Notes: generated from the letters alone by a model not told the origin. A stretch of 64,000 nt of DNA from Confluentibacter flavum (GCF_002843175.1 NZ_PJEO01000034.1:1-64000); one strand, 5' to 3'. Shown: positions 28,456 through 37,974, counted from the stretch's first letter. Numbers and translations are program-made.

Positions 28456-28971
28456 ATGAATAACAACAAGCCCATGCTTTGTGAAGAAACCTATTTTAAT
28501 CATTTTTATTTAGAACATGTACAGCATGCGAGTAATTTTGCTTATTACAAATGCGGCGACAAGGATCATGCACTGGATTTAGTTCAAGACGCGTTTTCTA
28601 AAATATGGGAAAATTGCTCTAAAATAGATTTTACAAAAGCTAAGACCTATTTGTTTACCACGGTTAATAATTTGTTTTTAAACAACGTTAAACATAATAA
28701 AGTGGTTTTAGAATATGCTAAAGCGGCACCTTATATTGATAAAACAAACGAAAGCCCGGAATATTTATTAGAAGAAGAAGAATTTAAAAAGAAACTTCAA
28801 AACGCCATTTCATTATTAACGGATGCACAACGCGAAGTATTTTTATTAAATCGGATTGACGGAAAGAAATACAGGGAAATAGCCGAATTATTAGACGTTT
28901 CCCAAAAAGCGGTTGAAAAAAGAATGTCCGGGGCATTAAAAATTTTAAGGGAACACATAGAAAATATTTAA
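28456..28971 (+). CDS. ECF RNA polymerase sigma factor (FecI-like)
   Basis: A 171-residue sigma-70-family factor with region 2 (about 15-75, NFAYYKCGDKDHALDLVQDAFSKIWE) and region 4 (about 112-168, LLTDAQREVFLLNRIDGKKYREIAELLDVSQKAVEKRM). The following FecR-like and TonB-receptor genes give the classic Bacteroidota surface-signalling trio. A 273-nt gap with repeats separates it from the fecR-like start. Four identical-spacing promoter motifs in the neighbourhood, including one directly before fecR, are its likely targets. Confidence 0.92.
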   Translation: MNNNKPMLCEETYFNHFYLEHVQHASNFAYYKCGDKDHALDLVQDAFSKIWENCSKIDFTKAKTYLFTTVNNLFLNNVKHNKVVLEYAKAAPYIDKTNESPEYLLEEEEFKKKLQNAISLLTDAQREVFLLNRIDGKKYREIAELLDVSQKAVEKRMSGALKILREHIENI

Positions 28972-28980
28972 TCTAAATAA

Positions 28981-29075
28981 TTCCCCAATGGCTCTGCCTC
29001 GGGGTTTGCAAATCACCTTTCCTTTGGAGAGGTCAGACCTACCCAAAAAGGCAGTTCTGGGTGAGGTGAAGTAGA
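28981..29075 (+). repeat. Intergenic REP-like sequence
   Basis: The stretch contains short complementary blocks such as CTTTCCTTTGGAGAGG and CACCT...AGGTG, with GGGTGAGGTGA at its right part. It has higher GC than its surroundings and no reading frame. Sequences of this look occur between genes in many flavobacterial genomes; copy number here cannot be checked. Confidence 0.4.
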
Positions 29076-29152
29076 GAATTTTGATTTTTAGCCCAAAGGT
29101 CAAAATGAAATGGATTAAAGATATCTAAGTCTATGCCTTGAGTATAGTTCGT

Positions 29153-29197
29153 TTTGAAGAATTCTTTATTTTAAGTTTGAAGAATTCTTTATTTAAG
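29153..29197. repeat. Tandem repeat upstream of the fecR promoter
   Basis: Two units (23 and 22 nt) of TTTGAAGAATTCTTTATTTT/AAG, the second lacking one T, abut each other and end 1 nt before ECF motif copy 4. Each contains the palindrome AAGAATTCTT. They could be paired regulator sites or a recent slippage duplication. Confidence 0.75.
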
Positions 29198-29226
29198 GTA
29201 GGGTAAATTTAAATGTAGTTGTCTTA
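29198..29226 (+). promoter_or_regulatory. ECF-type promoter motif, copy 4
   Basis: GTAGGGTAAA, 11 nt, TTGTCTTA on the plus strand, ending 18 nt before the fecR-like ATG at 29245. It suggests that the anti-sigma and receptor genes are transcribed by the sigma factor they regulate. Confidence 0.7.
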
Positions 29227-29244
29227 GACTTGAAGGATTATAAA

Positions 29245-30156
29245 ATGAAAAATGAAAATAACATATTAAAGTGGTTAAATAATGAGCTTTCTGAAGAAGA
29301 AGTTAAAGATTTGAAGCAATCTGAAAACCTTGAAACTTTAGAGAAAATAGCTTTTTATGCCTCACAAATGCAAGCGCCAAAAATGGATGCGCAACAGGCT
29401 TTGGATGCTTTTAAAGAAAGAAACCTTTCTAAAAAAGAAACCAAAGTCATTCCATTAAACTTTAAAACGTTTATGCGCGTTGCTGCTGTTCTTGTGGTGA
29501 TGCTAGCATCGTCTTATTTTTTATTCTTCAACAATGCAAAATCTTTTGAAACCCACATAGCACAAACGCAAAACGTCACGTTGCCTGATGCTTCCGAAGT
29601 TATTTTAAACGCCCAATCTACACTAAAGTACAATAAGAAAACTTGGAAAGATACACGTGATTTAGAATTAAGCGGCGAGGCCTTTTTTAAAGTTAGCAAA
29701 GGACAAAAATTTACGGTAAATACCCCTGTAGGAACGGTTCAAGTGTTAGGGACCCAATTTAACGTAAAAGAACGCCCCAATTACTTTGAAGTACAATGTT
29801 ATGAAGGATTGGTAGCTGTAACTTATAACAATAAAACCCTGAAATTATCCAAGGGAAAATCGTTTAGGGTGTTGAATGAAACCATTCAAGTAGTTGAAGA
29901 TTTTAATGCTGAAAATCCGTCGTGGTTGCAAGCCGAATCAAGTTTTGATAAGATTCCGTTAAGCCAAGTCGTAAGTGAATTAGAAAGACAATACGACTTA
30001 AATGTTGATTATGAGGCTGTTGATGGGTCACAATTATTTACAGGTGCATTTACACATTCAGATAAAAATATTGCGTTACAATCTATTACCATCCCTTTAA
30101 AATTAAGTTATAAAATAGAAGGTAGAAACGTTACGTTATATAACTATGGAAAATAG
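29245..30156 (+). CDS. FecR-family anti-sigma regulator
   Basis: A 303-residue inner-membrane regulator. It has a short cytoplasmic N-terminus (about 1-75), one transmembrane helix (RVAAVLVVMLASSYFLFF), a periplasmic FecR domain (about 105-200, VTLPDASEVILNAQSTLKY, LSGEAFFKV, VLGTQFNVKE) and a C-terminal DUF4974-like domain that contacts the receptor. The ATG at 29245 is preferred over an upstream in-frame TTG because the promoter motif ends at 29226. It overlaps the receptor gene by 11 nt. Confidence 0.9.
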   Translation: MKNENNILKWLNNELSEEEVKDLKQSENLETLEKIAFYASQMQAPKMDAQQALDAFKERNLSKKETKVIPLNFKTFMRVAAVLVVMLASSYFLFFNNAKSFETHIAQTQNVTLPDASEVILNAQSTLKYNKKTWKDTRDLELSGEAFFKVSKGQKFTVNTPVGTVQVLGTQFNVKERPNYFEVQCYEGLVAVTYNNKTLKLSKGKSFRVLNETIQVVEDFNAENPSWLQAESSFDKIPLSQVVSELERQYDLNVDYEAVDGSQLFTGAFTHSDKNIALQSITIPLKLSYKIEGRNVTLYNYGK

Positions 30157-32710
30157 AAAATGGATCATTTATATACTTATTTGTTTTATTCAATTAGGTT
30201 TCGGTCAAACTAATTCTGAAAAAGTACCGCTAACAGAAATAATTATAGCTGTTGAAAATAAATTTGATGTGAAATTTTCATATGCCCATGAAGATGTGGT
30301 GAATGTTTCTATTGAACAACCAGATGCCAATTTTAATCTTCAACAAATATTAAGTTACTTAAATCGTAAAACGCTTCTAAATTTTAAAACATTGGATAAT
30401 CGTTACATTACGGTGTCGGTTATTGATAAAATGATTACTCTCTGTGTTACATTGATTTCAGCTGAAAATAATGCCCCTTTATTTGGTGCTTCCGTTTACA
30501 TAAGCAATACCAATAGAGGTGTTATATCAGATGATGAAGGCAAGTTTCAGTTAGACAATGTGCCTTTAAACTCGTTTATAACCATATCTTATTTAGGTTT
30601 TAAAAGTCAACAAGTGCCTGTTGAATCGTTGTTTCATGAAGATGGTATTTGTAAAACCATAGTCCTTGAAGAAAGTCAAGAAATACTCAATCAAGTGCTT
30701 ATTACCAAGTTTTTAACCACTGGTTTGCAAAAGCTCATAGATGGAAGTACTGTTTTAAATACTGAGAAATTCGGCATTTTACCCGGACTAACAGAACCGG
30801 ATATATTACAATCCATACAAGCACTTCCAGGTGTTGAAAGTGTGAATGAAAGCATAGCCAATATTAACGTAAGAGGTGGTACGAACGACCAAAATTTAAT
30901 ACTTTGGGATAACATAAAAATGTATCATTCTGGGCATTTTTTCGGACTTATTTCAGCTTACAATCCTAATTTAACTAACAAAGTTGTAGTGACTAAAAAT
31001 GGTACTTCAAGTGAATTTAGTGACGGTGTGTCCAGTACCATTAATATGTCTACAAAAGATGTTTTAACCCATAAATTACAAGGCGGTCTCGGTGTAAATT
31101 TGATAAGTGCAGATGCTTTTTTGGAAATTCCTATCAACAAAAAACTGGCATTACACATTTCCGGAAGACGTTCGTTTACCGATTTTATTACCTCACCTAC
31201 TTACGATAATTATTTTGAGCGCAGTTTCCAAGATAGTGAGTTAACTACCAACAGCGATAATATTAGTGAAAGCAATCGGTCGTCAGAGTTTTTCTTTTAC
31301 GATTACACAGCAAAGCTATTATTTGATTTGAATGAAAACCATAAGTTTCGCGCCAACATTATAGGTATAAGCAACAATCTGGATTATAAAGAAAATTACA
31401 CGAATAATAATAATCAAACAGAGTCTAAAACGAGTAATTTAAGTCAGGAAAACATCGGCTTAGGCACAAAATGGAATGCCATTTGGAGCGACACATTTAC
31501 AACGGATTTCATGGCGTTTTACTCCAAATATAACGTTGATGCGATTGATTATAGAGTGGAGACCGATCAAAAATTAACGCAATCCAATGAGGTGCTTGAG
31601 ACAGGTATTAAAATCAATACGAATTTAAAGCTTAACACGCATTTGAATTTGCTAAACGGTTATCAGTTTAGTGAAATAGGCATTCTTAACCAAACCACTG
31701 TTTCTGCACCATCATACGATAGAACTAAAAAAGATGTGTTGCTTAACCATGCTGTTTTTAGTGAACTAGAATTTAACAGCAACCAAACGTATGTTAGGTT
31801 TGGGGTTAGAGCTAATTATTTTCAAAAGTTTGCGAAGTTTTTAATTGAGCCCAGATTAAATTTAAGACAAAAGCTTTCTAATCAATTTGCTTTAAAATTA
31901 CAAGGGGAGTTTAAAAACCAATCTGCCACACAAATAGTCGATTTTCAAGATGATTTTCTAGGAGTGGAAAACAGACGTTGGATTTTAGCTAACGAGCAGA
32001 GCATCCCCATCTCAGAAAGTAAACAAGCATCGTTCGGATTTGAATTCAATCAGAATAATCTGGTTTTAGATATTGAAGCTTTTTTTAAAAAGGTAGAAGG
32101 GATCACAACTTCCAACCAAGGGTTTTATAATAATTTAGGGTTTTATAATAATTTTCAATACATCAATGCGACAGGAAGTTATGAAGCCAAAGGGGTGGAG
32201 TTTTTAATCAATAAAACAGCAAGTACCTACAGCACTTGGTTAAGTTATACGTATAGTGTTAATGATTATGAATTTGAATCCTTTACACCATCAAAATTCC
32301 CTAATAATATAGATATCAGGCATTCGGTGTCCTTAGCGTTTAATTACAATCTGCTTGATAATTTGGAAGTGTCAGTAGGTGGTATCTGGCGCAGTGGACA
32401 ACCTTTTACAAAACCTGTTAATGGTAACGAAACCATACAAGATGGTAGCCAAACGGTTGTAAATTATGATACACCCAATAGTGATAATTTAGACAATTTC
32501 ATGCGATTGGATGCTTCCATAAATTATAATTTTAATGTTTCAAACACTATAAAAGGGTCTTTACGGGCAGGTGTTTTAAATGTATTGGATAGAGAAAATA
32601 CCATTAATAGGTATTATGAAGTTGATCCAAATGATTCTGAATCAACCGTTCAAATAGATAATAAGTCACTTGGTATGACGCCTAATATTAGTTTAAGGGT
32701 AAGGTTTTAA
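30146..32710 (+). CDS. TonB-dependent transducer with STN and carboxypeptidase-like domains
   Basis: An 854-residue outer-membrane receptor. After the signal peptide (to about GFGQ, residue 21) it has an STN signalling domain (about 30-85, LTEIIIAVENKFDVKFSYAHE), a carboxypeptidase-regulatory-like domain (about 92-180), a plug (VESVNESIANINVRGGTNDQ) and a barrel ending in RVRF. The STN domain and operon place show it signals through the FecR-like protein to the ECF sigma factor. No SusD partner follows. The ligand is unknown. Confidence 0.9.
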   Translation: MENRKWIIYILICFIQLGFGQTNSEKVPLTEIIIAVENKFDVKFSYAHEDVVNVSIEQPDANFNLQQILSYLNRKTLLNFKTLDNRYITVSVIDKMITLCVTLISAENNAPLFGASVYISNTNRGVISDDEGKFQLDNVPLNSFITISYLGFKSQQVPVESLFHEDGICKTIVLEESQEILNQVLITKFLTTGLQKLIDGSTVLNTEKFGILPGLTEPDILQSIQALPGVESVNESIANINVRGGTNDQNLILWDNIKMYHSGHFFGLISAYNPNLTNKVVVTKNGTSSEFSDGVSSTINMSTKDVLTHKLQGGLGVNLISADAFLEIPINKKLALHISGRRSFTDFITSPTYDNYFERSFQDSELTTNSDNISESNRSSEFFFYDYTAKLLFDLNENHKFRANIIGISNNLDYKENYTNNNNQTESKTSNLSQENIGLGTKWNAIWSDTFTTDFMAFYSKYNVDAIDYRVETDQKLTQSNEVLETGIKINTNLKLNTHLNLLNGYQFSEIGILNQTTVSAPSYDRTKKDVLLNHAVFSELEFNSNQTYVRFGVRANYFQKFAKFLIEPRLNLRQKLSNQFALKLQGEFKNQSATQIVDFQDDFLGVENRRWILANEQSIPISESKQASFGFEFNQNNLVLDIEAFFKKVEGITTSNQGFYNNLGFYNNFQYINATGSYEAKGVEFLINKTASTYSTWLSYTYSVNDYEFESFTPSKFPNNIDIRHSVSLAFNYNLLDNLEVSVGGIWRSGQPFTKPVNGNETIQDGSQTVVNYDTPNSDNLDNFMRLDASINYNFNVSNTIKGSLRAGVLNVLDRENTINRYYEVDPNDSESTVQIDNKSLGMTPNISLRVRF

Positions 32711-32733
32711 TGGTTTCGGTCAGTGCCTGAAGT

Positions 32734-32838
32734 CGTCATTGCGAGGAGGAACGACCAAGCAATCTTTTTAATTGTAGTTCCACCTCATGAGATTGCTTTA
32801 CTTCAACTGCGCTCAGTATAAACTCACTCGCAAAGACG
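32734..32838. repeat. Short interspersed element with terminal inverted repeats
   Basis: Bounded by CGTCATTGCGAG (32734-32745) and CTCGCAAAGACG (32827-32838), complementary with one mismatch. It has internal AAGCAATCT / AGATTGCTT inverted blocks. It has no reading frame and abuts the stop codon of the next gene. Sequences with these ends are common between genes in Flavobacteriia; it may act as a bidirectional terminator or be a MITE. Confidence 0.65.
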
Positions 32839-33846
32839 TTATTTATTCAACTCCTGCATAATCTCCGCAAACAAACGGTACGATGTAATACGGTCCTTGC
32901 TATCATAAATATTGGTCACGGCAATGAGCTCATCTACCTGCGTCTCATCAATAAACGCTTTCACTTGCTGCTTTACGGTGTCTTTATTGCCGACAAACGT
33001 ATATTTAAGCATCTGCTGTACTGAAGGGTGCTGTTTCATAGTGCGCAGCTCATTGGTCATTTCGGTAGGAGGTTGCATAAAATCCCTTTTGCCGGTTAAT
33101 AGACCAATAATCATTTTGTAAAGGGAGGTTGACATACGTTCTGCTTCCTCGTCCGAGTCTGCCACAATAATGTTAACGCCGGCGAAGGTATAGGGTGTTT
33201 CAAGGGCTTCACTTGGTTGAAAGTCACGTCTATAAATATCAAGAGCAGCCTGTAATTGGGGTGTTGCAAAATGACTGGCAAAGGCATAGGGTAAGCCTTT
33301 TTTTGCTGCCAAATGCGCGCTGTCGGTACTAGACCCTAAAATATACAGCGGCACATCAACGCCTTCTGCTACGGTGGCGCGGACTTTTTCGTTGAGGTTA
33401 TCTAGTGAAAAGTAGTTCTGTATCTGTTGCACGTTGTCTGGAAAAGACATGGCGGCTTCGTAAAAGTCGGAGCGAATGGCCTGTGCCGTTTCTCTATCGG
33501 TGCCTGGGGCGCGTCCCAATCCCAAATCAATGCGGTGGGGATATAAAATGCCCAAGGTGCCAAATTGTTCCGCAATGATTAATGGGGAATGGTTTGGTAA
33601 CATGATGCCACCCGACCCAACGCGTATGCGTTTAGTGCCTTCGGCTATTTTACCTATTAAAATAGAAGTCGCACTGCTACCAATGGCGTCGGAGTTATGA
33701 TGTTCTGCCAACCAATAGCGCGTATAGCCCACTTCTTCGGCAGCCTTTGCCAATGCCAGCGAATCGTTAAAAGTATCTTGCAACGAGCGACCTTTTGATA
33801 CAATAGCGAGGTCTAATATAGAGTATTTTGTATGTTTTGTTTGCAT
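32839..33846 (-). CDS. LLM-class flavin-dependent oxidoreductase
   Basis: A 335-residue cytoplasmic bacterial-luciferase-like monooxygenase of the MsnO8 subgroup: SILDLAIVSKG at the start, RYWLAEHHNSDAIGSSATSIL (about 40-60), GSGGIMLPNHSPLIIAEQFG and LGLGRAPGTDRET are diagnostic. It uses reduced flavin to oxidise an unknown substrate. It is monocistronic, with the MITE-like element at its 3' end. The composition is more GC-rich than the upstream genes, but this family is widespread in flavobacteria and need not be foreign. Confidence 0.9.
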   Translation of the reverse strand: MQTKHTKYSILDLAIVSKGRSLQDTFNDSLALAKAAEEVGYTRYWLAEHHNSDAIGSSATSILIGKIAEGTKRIRVGSGGIMLPNHSPLIIAEQFGTLGILYPHRIDLGLGRAPGTDRETAQAIRSDFYEAAMSFPDNVQQIQNYFSLDNLNEKVRATVAEGVDVPLYILGSSTDSAHLAAKKGLPYAFASHFATPQLQAALDIYRRDFQPSEALETPYTFAGVNIIVADSDEEAERMSTSLYKMIIGLLTGKRDFMQPPTEMTNELRTMKQHPSVQQMLKYTFVGNKDTVKQQVKAFIDETQVDELIAVTNIYDSKDRITSYRLFAEIMQELNK

Positions 33847-33968
33847 GGGTTTGTGTATTGATACATTTAAAAAACTAAATGTATTTTATTATAAAAACAA
33901 CTATGGTTATGTGAGGTTATATAACTCACAAGGTGGGTTGTTTATGGGGGTAAGCTAATTAAAAGCCG

Positions 33969-35267
33969 TTACTTAGGTTGTTCACTCTTTTTTTGTTCAC
34001 TCTTCCTTTCGGTTGGTTTAATAATCATTCTAAAGGATTGGTCTTTATAAATGTAGTAACCTAACCAATTATACAAGGTTCTTATTTTGTTTTTAAAATT
34101 GACAAGACTCATGATGTGTACAAAAATCCAAATCAACCAAGCACTAAAACCTTTTAAGTACTGTTTTTGATTTGGAAAATCCAATACCGCTTTGTTTCTT
34201 CCTATGATGGCCATGGCCCCTTTATCGGTGTATTGAAATGATTTCCAGTTGTTGTCTTTCCTGCTTAAGTTGTCTGCCAAATTTTTAGCCTGTTGCAACG
34301 CCGGTTGTGCCAATTGCGGATGTCCGTTGGGATATTTTTCATCACCAACAATGAATGCACAATCGCCCAAAGCATATATGTTGTTGTATGAATGAACGAG
34401 ATTAAACCGATTTGTTTTCATTCGTCTGCCCGCTCCAAAACAGTCTTTTGAAAATCCGTCAAACGTTTTTGCCGAAACGCCTGCTGCCCAAATAAGGTTT
34501 TTCGATGGAATCTCATGGCCATTGGATAAATACACGGTCTCCCCATTAAAATCCTTAACCAAGGCATTCATGGTTAAGGTCACGCCAAAATCGGTTAATT
34601 TTTTAGCCGTGTATGTTTGGGCATTTTTAGACATGGCGGCTAAAACAGAGGCCTGTCCGTCAATTAAATGGATGTCCCCAAGGTCTTGTGCCATTAATTC
34701 AGGATAGTCCTGTAAAATAATGGACGCTTTCATTTCCGATAATATACCCGAAAGCTCCACGCCCGTAGGGCCTGCGCCTGCAATAACAAACGTTAAGTAT
34801 TTTTTCCGTTCCTCTTCGTTTTGAATGCGCGTGGCACGGTCAAGTCGGGTTAGAATTACATTTCGTAGCGACAGGGCATCACTAATCGTTTTCATTGGCA
34901 AGCTTTTTTCCTCTATGTTTTTGTTGCCAAAAAAGTTGGTTTCGGTACCGGTCGCCATCACCAAAATATCGTAGTCCAACTCACCGTTACTTAATATTAT
35001 TTTGTTCTCTTCAGGAACCACTTTTATAAGGGAACCCAGTCTAAAACGGACGTTTTTTAATTTTCTTAGAATTTTCCTGAACGGATAACTAATGGCAGAC
35101 GGTTCCATAAAACCTGTGGATACCTGATAGATTAAAGGCGGAAAGAAATTATAGTTGTTACTATCAACCAAAACAATCTGGTAATCTGCAGATTTACCTA
35201 ATCTTTTTACAAGTTCCAAGCCTGCGAAACCACCCCCAACAACCACTAGCTTTTTAGTGTTTTTCAT
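33969..35267 (-). CDS. NAD(P)/FAD-dependent oxidoreductase, type II NADH dehydrogenase
   Basis: A 432-residue membrane-associated flavoprotein that passes electrons from NADH to quinone. The FAD site is VVVGGGFAGLELVKRLG (about 8-24) and the NADH site VIAGAGPTGVELSGIL (about 157-172). The AGVSAKTF and ALGDCAFI blocks and the C-terminal amphipathic part (LIWIFVHIMSLVNFKNKIRT) are typical of NDH-2. The start at the MKNTKKL methionine is preferred to one ten codons earlier because the Rossmann fold then begins at the usual place. Confidence 0.9.
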   Translation of the reverse strand: MKNTKKLVVVGGGFAGLELVKRLGKSADYQIVLVDSNNYNFFPPLIYQVSTGFMEPSAISYPFRKILRKLKNVRFRLGSLIKVVPEENKIILSNGELDYDILVMATGTETNFFGNKNIEEKSLPMKTISDALSLRNVILTRLDRATRIQNEEERKKYLTFVIAGAGPTGVELSGILSEMKASIILQDYPELMAQDLGDIHLIDGQASVLAAMSKNAQTYTAKKLTDFGVTLTMNALVKDFNGETVYLSNGHEIPSKNLIWAAGVSAKTFDGFSKDCFGAGRRMKTNRFNLVHSYNNIYALGDCAFIVGDEKYPNGHPQLAQPALQQAKNLADNLSRKDNNWKSFQYTDKGAMAIIGRNKAVLDFPNQKQYLKGFSAWLIWIFVHIMSLVNFKNKIRTLYNWLGYYIYKDQSFRMIIKPTERKSEQKKSEQPK

Positions 35268-35515
35268 AACAATATTGCTATTTTTTAAATAAAGCAAAGG
35301 TAGTTAAATCAGGCGTTGTAAAAATTGAGTTGGTTTAAGAAAGTTGTTTTGTTTTTATTGGAATGGGGTGGTTTCATGCAATACTACCTATTTGAATTTT
35401 GTAAAAAAGATTTATTGGATTACAGCAGAAATAAGGCTACTGATATTTTTGTTTTATAACGCTGTTAATAAATTATCTAACGTTTGGCTTTATGCAAAGT
35501 CCTGATTTCATTCGT

Positions 35516-35890
35516 TTACTTTATGTGTCTCTCTTGCACGTTAAATACGGTTCCTGCTGGGTCCTGAATCCAGTGCATTTTTTTTGGAAGTTCTTCAATA
35601 TCGTCGCAAGTTTCCACACCGTTTGTTTGTAAATACTGTGTTGCTTCTTCTATGTCAGGAACGGTAAGTTGTAACCACGTTTCTGAATGGGTATAGTTGT
35701 CCACACAGTCTAACCAAAGAATATTATTCCCGAATGTCACTTGGTGGGTTCTTGAAACGGTTGGATTATCTATAGGTTTTTCTTCGATTTTTAACTTTAA
35801 AATATCCCTGTAAAAAGCAACCGTTTTTTCGTATTTGCTTTTAGGTATTTTTATGGCGATATTAATGCCTGCTTCAAATTTTGGGTCCAT
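35516..35890 (-). CDS. VOC-family (glyoxalase-like) protein
   Basis: A 124-residue protein with the beta-alpha-beta-beta-beta fold of vicinal oxygen chelate proteins: INIAIKIPKSKYEKTVAFYRDIL at the start and KMHWIQDPAGTVFNVQER at the end. Too small for a classical extradiol dioxygenase; the substrate is unknown. It is monocistronic. The 218-bp gap on its downstream side shows nothing I can name. Confidence 0.85.
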   Translation of the reverse strand: MDPKFEAGINIAIKIPKSKYEKTVAFYRDILKLKIEEKPIDNPTVSRTHQVTFGNNILWLDCVDNYTHSETWLQLTVPDIEEATQYLQTNGVETCDDIEELPKKMHWIQDPAGTVFNVQERHIK

Positions 35891-36185
35891 TGTTTTTTAG
35901 TTTTCAAGTTCCTTTTTTGTTTTATTAATACAATCCAAACATAGACCTTTCTTACAAACCATCCAAACAATTTTCTGTTTTTTACAAATCATTTTTTGGT
36001 TTTTTCGCTGTTTTATAACTAGTTATTCGTCTAGTATTAGGGTATTTAGCGTGCATAATTGCCAATAGCCTTATTATTTCAATTACAGAAATAACATATT
36101 GTTTTTGAGGTACTTATTATATAGATAAAGCACCTGAATTTTATGGGCTAGCCTTAATTTGGCCATAAACTTAAAATAAATTAAT

Positions 36186-36650
36186 ATGAAAAATGGGATC
36201 AAAATTTTATTAAGCATGTTTGCTTTATTAGCAATTTCATGTGGCAATTCAACAAAACAGGCGGGAACAGACGGTACATCAGATACATACTACTCGAGCG
36301 ATGCTCAAGGAATGGATCATATGAACGGGGACGATAATATGAATAGCAACAGTAGTATGATGAATAATGAGGCAACAAATACCCCAACCCAAGACCTTAC
36401 TCAAGAGGAGTATGACAAACAAAGGAATACGCAAATGTATACGTCTTTAAATATGACAGACGAACAAATAGGTGAATATGAAAGCGTAACACGTTCGTCA
36501 ATGGATACATGGAAGCGAGACAATCCTCAAAAAACTATGGCTACTCAAGATAGAATGAAATATCAAAGCGATCATTTGAAAACCATTCTAGATGAGTCCC
36601 AGTATACAAACTATGGGCAATGGGCAACTTCGAATCCCTATAGAAATTAA
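36186..36650 (+). CDS. Small lipoprotein rich in Met, Asn and Ser
   Basis: A 154-residue lipoprotein (lipobox AISC, C19). Residues about 20-75 are low-complexity (YYSSDAQGMDHMNGDDNMNS); the C-terminal half is helical (LTQEEYDKQRNTQMYTSLNMTDEQIGEYE). The helical part resembles small stress-related or Spy-like periplasmic proteins only loosely. Function unknown. It has its own terminator. Confidence 0.75.
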   Translation: MKNGIKILLSMFALLAISCGNSTKQAGTDGTSDTYYSSDAQGMDHMNGDDNMNSNSSMMNNEATNTPTQDLTQEEYDKQRNTQMYTSLNMTDEQIGEYESVTRSSMDTWKRDNPQKTMATQDRMKYQSDHLKTILDESQYTNYGQWATSNPYRN

Positions 36651-36671
36651 TGTAGTTCATAAATCAAAAAG

Positions 36672-36706
36672 AACCCTTTATACTTGATTGTATAAAGGGT
36701 TTTTTA
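36672..36706 (+). terminator. Intrinsic terminator after the small lipoprotein gene
   Basis: Perfect 12-bp stem AACCCTTTATAC / GTATAAAGGGTT with a 6-nt loop, followed by TTTTT. It lies 21 nt after the stop codon. Confidence 0.92.
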
Positions 36707-36993
36707 GTTTATAATATATAGGCTATTTTAAGTTTTTAATTTTCTACAACCTCAGTTCTCAATACAATTCTAAAAAAATTTTATGCTTACTAACAATAAG
36801 CCTAGCTAAGTAAGTTTGTAACCCTCAAATAGCCGTAAATATCTGTTTTACAATTATTTATTAAAGGAAATAAATAGAGCAGGATTAGATTGTAATAAAT
36901 TTTAAATATGTCCCCATAACCAAGTGTTAATAATTTACTAGTAAGGTTTAATACAAAAAAACTACTTTTACAGTATTAAAAGAATTATTGATT
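36707..36993. other. Intergenic region before trxB
   Basis: AT-rich, without a reading frame. Close to trxB, TACTTTTA near 36962 is one mismatch from the -7 box and is the best promoter guess. The remainder shows nothing I can name. Confidence 0.35.
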
Positions 36994-37974
36994 ATGGCAG
37001 AACATATTGAAAAAGTAAAATGTTTGATTATTGGGTCTGGACCTGCAGGTTATACAGCAGCCATTTATGCTGCCAGAGCTAATATGGCTCCGGTTTTATA
37101 CCAAGGTACACAACCAGGAGGGCAATTAACAACCACTAATGAAGTTGAGAATTTCCCAGGATATCCTGATGGAATTACAGGTCCGGAAATGATGATGGAA
37201 CTGCAAAAACAAGCAGAGCGATTTGAAACTGATGTACGTCATGGCTGGATAACCAAAGTTGATTTTTCAGGTGATATCCATAAAGTTTGGGTAGACGATG
37301 AAAAAGAGATTCATTGTGAAACGGTTATTATTTCTACAGGTGCATCTGCAAAATATTTAGGATTGGAATCTGAACAAAAATATTTAAAATTAGGAGGCGG
37401 CGTGTCTGCTTGTGCTATTTGTGATGGATTCTTTTATAGAAATCAAGAAGTCGTTATAGTAGGGGCGGGTGATTCAGCTTGTGAAGAGGCTCATTATCTA
37501 TCCAAACTTTGTAAAAAAGTAACCATGATTGTAAGACGTGATGAATTCAGGGCCTCTAAAATCATGGCAGAACGTGTTAAAAGAACACCTAATATAGAGA
37601 TATTGTTTAATACAGAAACCGATGAGGTTTTGGGTGACGGACACGTAGTTACAGGTGTTAGGGTTTTTAATAATATAACTAATGAAAAACATGAGATTCC
37701 AGCAACTGGATTTTTTGTTGCCATAGGGCATAAACCTAATACCGATATTTTTAAGGATTATTTAGAGTTAGACGAAACAGGTTATATTATTAACGTTCCA
37801 GGAACATCAAAAACCAATATTGAAGGCGTATTTGTGTCGGGTGATGCTGCAGACCATGTGTATAGACAAGCGGTTACGGCAGCAGGCACAGGTTGTATGG
37901 CGGCTCTAGATGCAGAACGCTATTTAGCGGCGAAAGATTCTACTTTTGAAGTATCTACTTCTACTTACAATTAA
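36994..37974 (+). CDS. trxB: Thioredoxin-disulfide reductase
   Basis: A 326-residue cytoplasmic flavoenzyme that reduces thioredoxin with NADPH. The FAD motif is IIGSGPAGYTAAIYAARA (about 11-28), the redox-active pair is in SACAICDGFF, the NADPH motif is VIVGAGDSACEEAHYLS and the C-terminal FAD contact is SGDAADHVYRQAVTAAGTG. The ATG at 36994 (MAEHIEKVK) is chosen over an upstream TTG because it gives the usual N-terminus. It stands alone between its own promoter region and a terminator. Confidence 0.97.
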   Translation: MAEHIEKVKCLIIGSGPAGYTAAIYAARANMAPVLYQGTQPGGQLTTTNEVENFPGYPDGITGPEMMMELQKQAERFETDVRHGWITKVDFSGDIHKVWVDDEKEIHCETVIISTGASAKYLGLESEQKYLKLGGGVSACAICDGFFYRNQEVVIVGAGDSACEEAHYLSKLCKKVTMIVRRDEFRASKIMAERVKRTPNIEILFNTETDEVLGDGHVVTGVRVFNNITNEKHEIPATGFFVAIGHKPNTDIFKDYLELDETGYIINVPGTSKTNIEGVFVSGDAADHVYRQAVTAAGTGCMAALDAERYLAAKDSTFEVSTSTYN

